DNA of 36,248 nt from Psychrobacter sp. (GTDB lineage: Bacteria; Pseudomonadota; Gammaproteobacteria; Pseudomonadales; Moraxellaceae), in the NCBI GenBank assembly GCA_029267175.1, contig JARIDJ010000019.1:1-36248 (forward strand), given 5' to 3'. Below the pieces are notes generated by a model, which worked only from the letters and a program-made list of their open reading frames with translations, made no database searches and had not been told where the DNA came from. Below are positions 31,008 to 36,248 of the stretch, one piece after another (position 1 is the first letter of the stretch; each line of letters opens with the position of its first letter). The translations under genes were made by a program, and so were the position numbers.

Positions 31008-33605
31008 TTAACTCATTCTAAGCTTATCAAAAGTGAGTTTGTCATCTTGACCGACATCGACTTTGATAATGTCACCAGCGACAAAATCACCGGCCAGCAG
31101 TCTTAGCGATAGTGAGTTTTCAATCTCTTGCTGGATGGCACGTTTAAGCGGACGCGCGCCATAGACCGGATCATAACCTACCGCCACTAGCTGATTCATC
31201 GCTTCATCAGATAGGGCAATATCAAGCTCACGATCTTGCAAACGTGCGCGTAGACGATCGATCTGAATATCAGCAATGCCTGCCATTTGCGCTTGACCTA
31301 AGGCATGGAAAACCACAATCTCATCGATACGGTTCACAAACTCCGGACGGAAATGCTCGCCCACTGAATCCATTACCTCTGACTTGATATCCTCATAGCT
31401 CTCGCCGACCATCTCTTGAATCTTATGCGAGCCCAAGTTACTGGTCATGATAATAACGGTGTTTTTGAAATCCACGACTCGGCCTTGCGAGTCGGTCAAA
31501 CGGCCATCATCGAGCACTTGCAAGAGGATGTTAAATACATCGGGATGCGCTTTTTCGACTTCATCAAACAGCACCACGCTATAGGGCTTACGGCGTACCG
31601 CTTCGGTTAGAGTACCGCCTTCTTCATAACCGACATATCCAGGAGGCGCACCAACGAGACGGCTAACGCTATGCTTCTCCATATACTCGCTCATATCGAT
31701 ACGGATCAGCGCGTCTTCACTGTCAAATAAGAAGCTTGCAAGGGATTTGGTCAGCTCAGTCTTACCCACGCCCGTTGGTCCAAGGAACAAGAACGATCCT
31801 GAGGGACGATTGGGGTCTGATAAGCCTGCACGGCTACGACGCACCGCGTTTGCTACCGACTGTACCGCTTCATCTTGGCCAATGACGCGCTCATGCAGTT
31901 TGTCTTCCATCGCTATGAGCTTATCGCGCTCGCCTTGCATCATCTTGCTGACCGGAATGCCGGTGGCGGCGCTAACCACTTCCGCAATCTCATTATCGGT
32001 GACCTTTGTACGTAGCAGCTTACCGCCTATAGCGTCATCTGCTTGCTCTTCTTGCTCAGCCAGATCCGACTCAGCGATACGGCGCTCCAGCTGCGGAATG
32101 GTCTCATATTGCAAGCGGCTCATGGTCTCATAATCGCCTTCACGACTGGCTTTGTCATAAGCGATCCGCGCTTTGTCCAGCTCGTCTTTGAGCTGCTGAC
32201 TACCCTTAACGAGCGCCTTTTCAGCTTGCCAAATCTCATTGAGATCCGCGTACTCTTTCTCAAGCTCTTCAATCTGCTGATCAAGCAGCTTACGCTCCGC
32301 TTTTGCGCCAGCGTCTTCTTCGTTTTTGAGCACTTCGCGCTGCATTTTTAGCTGAATCAGGCGGCTATCGAGTTTGCCTAAAGCCTCAGGTTTGCTATCC
32401 ATCTCCATCCGCAAGCGACTAGCGGCCTCATCGACCAAATCAATGGCTTTGTCCGGCAGCTTACGATCAGTGATATAGCGATGACTCATGCGCGCCGCTG
32501 CGATAATAGCGCTATCTTGAATATCGACGCCGTGGTGCAGCTCATAACGCTCTTTGAGACCGCGCAAGATAGCAATGGTATCCTCAACGTTTGGCTCATC
32601 GACCAGCACCTTTTGGAACCGGCGCTCAAGGGCGGCGTCTTTTTCGATATATTGGCGATACTCATCCAAAGTGGTTGCGCCAACACAGTGCAGCTCACCG
32701 CGAGCAAGAGCAGGCTTGAGCATGTTACCAGCGTCCATTGCGCCATCGGCTATACCTGCGCCCACCATGTTATGCAGCTCGTCGATAAATAAGATGACAT
32801 TACCTTCTTGCTTAGCCAAATCACTAAGCACACCTTTGAGGCGCTCTTCAAACTCACCGCGGAACTTCGCCCCGGCAATCAAGGCGCCCAAATCTAGCGA
32901 CAATACTTCTTTATGACGTAGACCTTCTGGTACGTCTCCATTAATAATTTTTTGTGCCAAACCCTCAACGATAGCGGTTTTACCCACCCCTGGCTCACCG
33001 ATAAGCACGGGGTTATTTTTGGTACGGCGCGAGAGGACTTGAATAGTACGGCGTATCTCTTCATCACGACCAATCACCGGATCAAGCTTACCCATCTCCG
33101 CGCGTTCAGTTAAATTAATGGTATATTTGTTTAGCGCATCACGCTGATCTTCAGCATTTTGGTTATTGACAGTTTCATCACCGCGCAACTGCTCGATCAC
33201 CGCTTTTAATTTGGCAGCGGTCACCCCAGCACTCTCAAATATTTTTTTGGTATCGCCCTGCTCTGCTAAGGTCAACAATACCCATTCAGTTGCGATAAAG
33301 TCATCGCCTTCTTTTTGTGCTTGGCGATCGGCAAGGTTCAATACTTTAACGGAGTTTGGGTTTAGATTGACATCGCCCGTCGGTTCGCTAATAGTTGCTT
33401 GATTATCCAATGCTTTTGCCACACCGTTTTTCAAAGCGGGAATAGAAGCGCCTGCTTGCTGGCAAATCGATATATTAGACTCATCTTGTAGTAGCACGGC
33501 TAATAAATGCACCGGATCAATGCCAGTATGGTCACGACCTAACGCTAGACTTTGCGCCTCTTGAATGGCAGATTGCAGTTTTTGCGTAAACTTCTCAAAT
33601 CTCAT
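31008..33605 (-). CDS. clpB: ClpB disaggregase
   Basis: 865 residues, full length. Order: Clp N-domain (1-145), first AAA+ domain with Walker A GEPGVGKT (about 203-210) and [20 protein letters not shown] before it, the coiled-coil M-domain (about 410-530), second AAA+ domain with [14 protein letters not shown] and [13 protein letters not shown], and the C-terminal domain with [18 protein letters not shown]. ClpB dissolves protein aggregates with DnaK. AGAGGAT before the ATG is a good ribosome site, and a near-consensus heat-shock promoter lies upstream. A single-gene unit with its own terminator. Confidence 0.97.
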   Translation of the reverse strand: MRFEKFTQKLQSAIQEAQSLALGRDHTGIDPVHLLAVLLQDESNISICQQAGASIPALKNGVAKALDNQATISEPTGDVNLNPNSVKVLNLADRQAQKEGDDFIATEWVLLTLAEQGDTKKIFESAGVTAAKLKAVIEQLRGDETVNNQNAEDQRDALNKYTINLTERAEMGKLDPVIGRDEEIRRTIQVLSRRTKNNPVLIGEPGVGKTAIVEGLAQKIINGDVPEGLRHKEVLSLDLGALIAGAKFRGEFEERLKGVLSDLAKQEGNVILFIDELHNMVGAGIADGAMDAGNMLKPALARGELHCVGATTLDEYRQYIEKDAALERRFQKVLVDEPNVEDTIAILRGLKERYELHHGVDIQDSAIIAAARMSHRYITDRKLPDKAIDLVDEAASRLRMEMDSKPEALGKLDSRLIQLKMQREVLKNEEDAGAKAERKLLDQQIEELEKEYADLNEIWQAEKALVKGSQQLKDELDKARIAYDKASREGDYETMSRLQYETIPQLERRIAESDLAEQEEQADDAIGGKLLRTKVTDNEIAEVVSAATGIPVSKMMQGERDKLIAMEDKLHERVIGQDEAVQSVANAVRRSRAGLSDPNRPSGSFLFLGPTGVGKTELTKSLASFLFDSEDALIRIDMSEYMEKHSVSRLVGAPPGYVGYEEGGTLTEAVRRKPYSVVLFDEVEKAHPDVFNILLQVLDDGRLTDSQGRVVDFKNTVIIMTSNLGSHKIQEMVGESYEDIKSEVMDSVGEHFRPEFVNRIDEIVVFHALGQAQMAGIADIQIDRLRARLQDRELDIALSDEAMNQLVAVGYDPVYGARPLKRAIQQEIENSLSLRLLAGDFVAGDIIKVDVGQDDKLTFDKLRMS

Positions 33606-33685
33606 ATGTTATCCTCTGATAATTTGTAATTGGCAACCGATTTTTATAAGTATTAGACTCATCTGTTTGCCTTTGGTTGCTATCT

Positions 33686-33714
33686 ATATAAGGGATACGG
33701 GTTAGCATTTCAAG
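33686..33714 (-). promoter_or_regulatory. Heat-shock (sigma-32) promoter of clpB
   Basis: On the minus strand CTTGAA (33714-33709) and CCCTTATAT (33694-33686) stand 14 bases apart; the consensus is CTTGAA, 13-17 bases, CCCATNTA. It is about 80 bases upstream of the clpB start. The rest of the 33,606-33,940 gap shows no gene. Confidence 0.85.
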
Positions 33715-33940
33715 CAAATTAAATATAAAACCTTACTAATAGCAGTGGTATAAATCCATGACAATTAAGTAACTATTAATGACTAATATTTCAAGACCAA
33801 ATTAAAGAATTACCTATAATTTAAAAGGCTCTTATTCTATTTAGCTCCTGATTTAGCTGCTATCAGTATAGTTCAATCACTTTAAACTGATATCATGCTT
33901 AAAAGTACGCTACCTCGACTTACCTCAAACCCTTTTATCT

Positions 33941-34501
33941 CTACTCGACAATCTTAATAGGCATACCCGCTTTATAAACTGCCATAATCTCATCCATCTC
34001 AGCATTGGTAACGGCAATACAGCCATCGGTCCAGTCGCGCTGCTGGTTAAACCATGCCAAATGACTAAAACCATTCATCTGACCATGGATCATAATATTG
34101 CCGCCGGGACTGACGCCAAGCTCTTTGGCACGGGCTTTGTCAGTAGTATTGGGGTAGCTGATATGAATGGAGCGATGAGCAATAGAGTTCTCATTTTTAT
34201 AATCAAGGATGTAATGACCAGTAGGCGTACGCTCATCGCCTTGTTGCTGCTTGTGACCGACCGGACTATCCCCTAAAGCAACGTGGTAGGTTTTGATTAC
34301 CTTGTCGCCGCTCAATAGCTTTAATACGCGCTCAGATTTATCGACATAGACTTTGTCGATTGTGACACTAGCAGGAATGGTTTTAGCAGCGTCCTTTGCA
34401 ACGGCTAGCGCACTCACACTTAGTACAACAATTACCATAAGTGTCAGCATAGCCAAACAGATAAATATGGTTTTTCGGGAAGTTAGATAAGAAAACGACA
34501 T
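33941..34501 (-). CDS. L,D-transpeptidase (YkuD) with N-terminal membrane anchor
   Basis: 186 residues. A hydrophobic segment at 12-34 anchors or exports the protein. The YkuD domain follows: SVTIDKVYVDKSERVLKLL, TPTGHYILD, IMIHGQMN with catalytic His139, and DWTDGCIAVTNAEMDEI with the nucleophile Cys161 (the SxGC pattern appears as TDGC). It catalyses 3-3 crosslinks in peptidoglycan or attaches lipoproteins. It is a minimal member without peptidoglycan-binding domains. The ATG at 34501 has only a weak AAGAAG upstream. Expected location is periplasmic. It is separate from the SDR gene upstream by about 218 bases with an inverted repeat in between. Confidence 0.9.
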   Translation of the reverse strand: MSFSYLTSRKTIFICLAMLTLMVIVVLSVSALAVAKDAAKTIPASVTIDKVYVDKSERVLKLLSGDKVIKTYHVALGDSPVGHKQQQGDERTPTGHYILDYKNENSIAHRSIHISYPNTTDKARAKELGVSPGGNIMIHGQMNGFSHLAWFNQQRDWTDGCIAVTNAEMDEIMAVYKAGMPIKIVE

Positions 34502-34616
34502 AGTTTTAGCTTCTTATAATAGTTTTTATTAAAGGTAGCAAATAACTATGTCGAATTTGTGCAGAGATTATGAATAAATAAAGAACGCGATAATAAGTAC
34601 AGTTTAAAAACAACGT

Positions 34617-34684
34617 AGCGCTACTGGCATGATTATTGCGCAGCCTGTGGGGACGTAGCAAACAAGGTTTATACCAGTAGCGCT
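34617..34684 (-). repeat. Perfect 11-bp inverted repeat downstream of the SDR gene
   Basis: AGCGCTACTGG (34617-34627) and CCAGTAGCGCT (34674-34684) are perfect complements, separated by 46 bases. On the minus strand TTGTTTTTAAA follows a few bases after, so it could be the terminator of the SDR gene with a large loop. A repeat element or a small structured RNA is also possible. Orientation is given relative to the SDR gene. Confidence 0.6.
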
Positions 34685-34719
34685 TTATAATCTTAAGCGT
34701 TTATTTTACTAAATATTTA

Positions 34720-35505
34720 CTATACCATCCGAATCGCGCCATCTAAGCGAATGACTTCACCATTGAGATAAGCATTATCGATAATATGGCTTACTAGTTT
34801 GGCAAACTCATTTGGAGCACCTAAGCGTTTAGGATAAGGAACCGCACCCTCTAACTGCGTACGCGCTTTTTCCGGTAAGCTCTCCATCATTGGCGTCGCA
34901 AACACGCCTGGAGCGATAGTCATCACGCGGATACCATGACGAGTCAGCTCACGCGCTAGCGGCAACATCATCCCGACCACGCCCGCTTTGGAGGAGGCAT
35001 AACTGGCTTGCCCTACTTGCCCATCGAAGGCGGCGATAGAGGCAGTATTAATAATAATGCCATTATCCGCGTTTTGTTCCGTGTTCGTGCTAGCATTAGC
35101 CGCGACACGCTTAGCGATACTTGAGGCCACCAAGCGCGCAACATTGAATGAACCGACCTGATTGATAGTGACGCCGCGAGTAAAAGCCTCTAAATCGGCG
35201 GGATTATTGTCCCGATCTAACAGCTTTTGTACCACCGCTATACCCGCGCAGTTGATAGAGCCTTGAAGTCCGCCAAAGTCTTGTTCCGCTAAGTCTACCG
35301 CCGCTTGCACCTCATCAGCGCTAGTGACATCACAGCGCACAAAACGCACTTTGTCCCCTAATTCGCTGACCAAAGCCTTACCCGTCTCTTCATTAAGATC
35401 AGCGATAACCACCTTGCCGCCTTGCGCAGCAATAGCGCGAACCACTGCCTCACCTAACCCTGACGCCCCGCCTGTCACCAAAAAGCTATTGTCCTTAATT
35501 TGCAT
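34720..35505 (-). CDS. SDR 3-hydroxyacyl-CoA dehydrogenase (type II-like)
   Basis: 261 residues. Classical short-chain dehydrogenase: TGGASGLG (11-18) binds NAD(H), Asp36 in VIADLNEE favours NAD over NADP, NCAG lies at about 85-88, catalytic Ser156, Tyr169 and Lys173 in YASSK. The best match in type is the 3-hydroxyacyl-CoA dehydrogenase HSD17B10 group (NTASIAAFDGQVGQASYASS, APGVFATPMMESLPE). It would act in beta-oxidation. AAGGAG lies before the ATG. It follows the acyl-CoA synthetase gene by 57 bases on the same strand, so an operon for activation and oxidation of an organic acid is likely. The substrate chain length is unknown. Confidence 0.88.
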   Translation of the reverse strand: MQIKDNSFLVTGGASGLGEAVVRAIAAQGGKVVIADLNEETGKALVSELGDKVRFVRCDVTSADEVQAAVDLAEQDFGGLQGSINCAGIAVVQKLLDRDNNPADLEAFTRGVTINQVGSFNVARLVASSIAKRVAANASTNTEQNADNGIIINTASIAAFDGQVGQASYASSKAGVVGMMLPLARELTRHGIRVMTIAPGVFATPMMESLPEKARTQLEGAVPYPKRLGAPNEFAKLVSHIIDNAYLNGEVIRLDGAIRMV

Positions 35506-35562
35506 AGATACTCCTTAAACCTTTTTGAATGTTGCTATCAATAAATGGCTGAAACTGCTGGT

Positions 35563-36248
35563 TTAACCCGCGGACAAGCTGCGTAATAAAAAGCGCTGAA
35601 TTTTGCCGCTTGGGGTTTTGGGCAAAGCCTCAACGAACTCAATCTCACGCGGATAAGCATGAGCCGATAGTCGCTCTTTTACCAAGGCTTTGATTTGCTG
35701 TGCAATCTCATCACTGCCTACGATACCCTCTTTTAGCACCACAAAGGATTTGATAATCTGACCACGCGCTTCATCAGCTATGCCCACCGCCGCAGATTCA
35801 GCGACCGCTTCATGCTCCATGACACTGTTTTCGACATCGGTCGGCCCTACGCGGTATCCGGCGGTAGTAATAATATCATCGTCGCGGCCTGAGAACCAAT
35901 AAGTACCATCGCTATGGCGCTCAACCACATCGCCTGTTAGATAATAATCGCCAAAAAAGGCTTGCTTCTCATTCCAGCTATAACCTTGGAAATAAAAGGC
36001 TGGCGACTGACTAACCACTACTGCCAGCTGCCCCTGCTCGCCATCTGGGAGTACTTGCATCTCCTCATCTAATACCGCCAAGCTATGACCGGGCAGCGCC
36101 AACCCCATTGAACCTACCGGACACTTATGCTCAAGTGCATGATGCTCACAGCAAGTCATGCCCGTCTCGGTCTGTCCGTATTGATCGCAAACTTTGCAGC
36201 CCAAATGACTCTCAACCCAGCCGACGACTTCGGTGTTCAAAGTCTCGC
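35563..36248 (-). CDS. AMP-forming acyl-CoA synthetase, C-terminal part (window edge)
   Basis: Partial: the frame runs off the window's right end, so its N-terminal half is missing; the TTG at 36240 is inside the gene. The visible 228 residues hold YGQTETGMTCCEHH (substrate/AMP site), GDYYLTGDVVERHSDGTYWF, SGRDDDIITTAGYRVGPTDVEN (hinge and CoA domain) and LPKTPSGKIQRFLLR with the catalytic Lys. This ANL-family enzyme activates a carboxylic acid with ATP and CoA; GxxxE-type adenylation sites suit medium-chain or acetate-like acids, but the substrate pocket is cut off. The SDR dehydrogenase gene follows after 57 bases, suggesting one catabolic operon. Confidence 0.9.
   Translation of the reverse strand, partial: ETLNTEVVGWVESHLGCKVCDQYGQTETGMTCCEHHALEHKCPVGSMGLALPGHSLAVLDEEMQVLPDGEQGQLAVVVSQSPAFYFQGYSWNEKQAFFGDYYLTGDVVERHSDGTYWFSGRDDDIITTAGYRVGPTDVENSVMEHEAVAESAAVGIADEARGQIIKSFVVLKEGIVGSDEIAQQIKALVKERLSAHAYPREIEFVEALPKTPSGKIQRFLLRSLSAG

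Overview
The window looks like chromosomal DNA of a Moraxellaceae gammaproteobacterium, most likely Psychrobacter or a close relative. This is inferred from gene content and order: an RNase HI/DNA polymerase III epsilon fusion, fimL, nudC, rnfB-like, nth, a DUF3144 protein, paired BCCT transporters and clpB. There was no database search. The window has two parts: an accessory, mobile-element-like stretch at about 1-13,023, and an ordinary chromosomal backbone from about 13,030 to the end.

Accessory region. The left edge is the right end of an IS3-family insertion sequence that has cut umuC after codon 188. Next come a membrane-anchored and an exported orphan protein on the plus strand, a decayed coding remnant, and a compact four-gene minus-strand operon (about 6205 to 2816). 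That operon encodes a nine-repeat Sel1 protein, a YkgJ-like cysteine-cluster protein, a coiled-coil/glycine-rich hydrophobic protein and a small helical protein. Upstream lies a phage- or ICE-type module, also on the minus strand: an inovirus Gp2/YagK-like HUH protein, a newly noticed 39-aa cysteine protein, a DUF932 protein, a YqaJ exonuclease, a hydrolase/metal-binding (RDF-like) protein and an AlpA regulator. Nearly every gene of this module ends at its own intrinsic terminator. Three of these hairpins, and a similar one just upstream of umuC, share a T-run followed by ATGYC (TTTTATGYC on the coding strand), which ties umuC to the same element. A divergent 362-aa orphan closes the element. 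The boundary is marked by a 16-bp tRNA 3'-end sequence followed by a terminator, read here as an attachment site.

Backbone. This holds small lipoproteins, a Tat-exported S66 LD-carboxypeptidase, a YkvA-like DUF1232 protein preceded by seven perfect GCAACTA repeats, and then a plus-strand run. The run is rnhA-dnaQ fusion, fimL, nudC, rnfB-like ferredoxin, nth, a DJ-1/PfpI protein, metK and a DUF3144 protein. After two terminators the minus strand carries two tandem BCCT osmolyte transporters, a YliI-type lipoprotein sugar dehydrogenase and clpB with a clear heat-shock promoter. The window ends with an L,D-transpeptidase and an SDR dehydrogenase/acyl-CoA synthetase pair, the latter cut by the window edge.

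The best candidate for an undescribed system is the Sel1/YkgJ/coiled-coil operon carried as cargo. The second is the hairpin-T-run-ATG organisation of the HUH/YqaJ module. Neither function can be proven from sequence alone.
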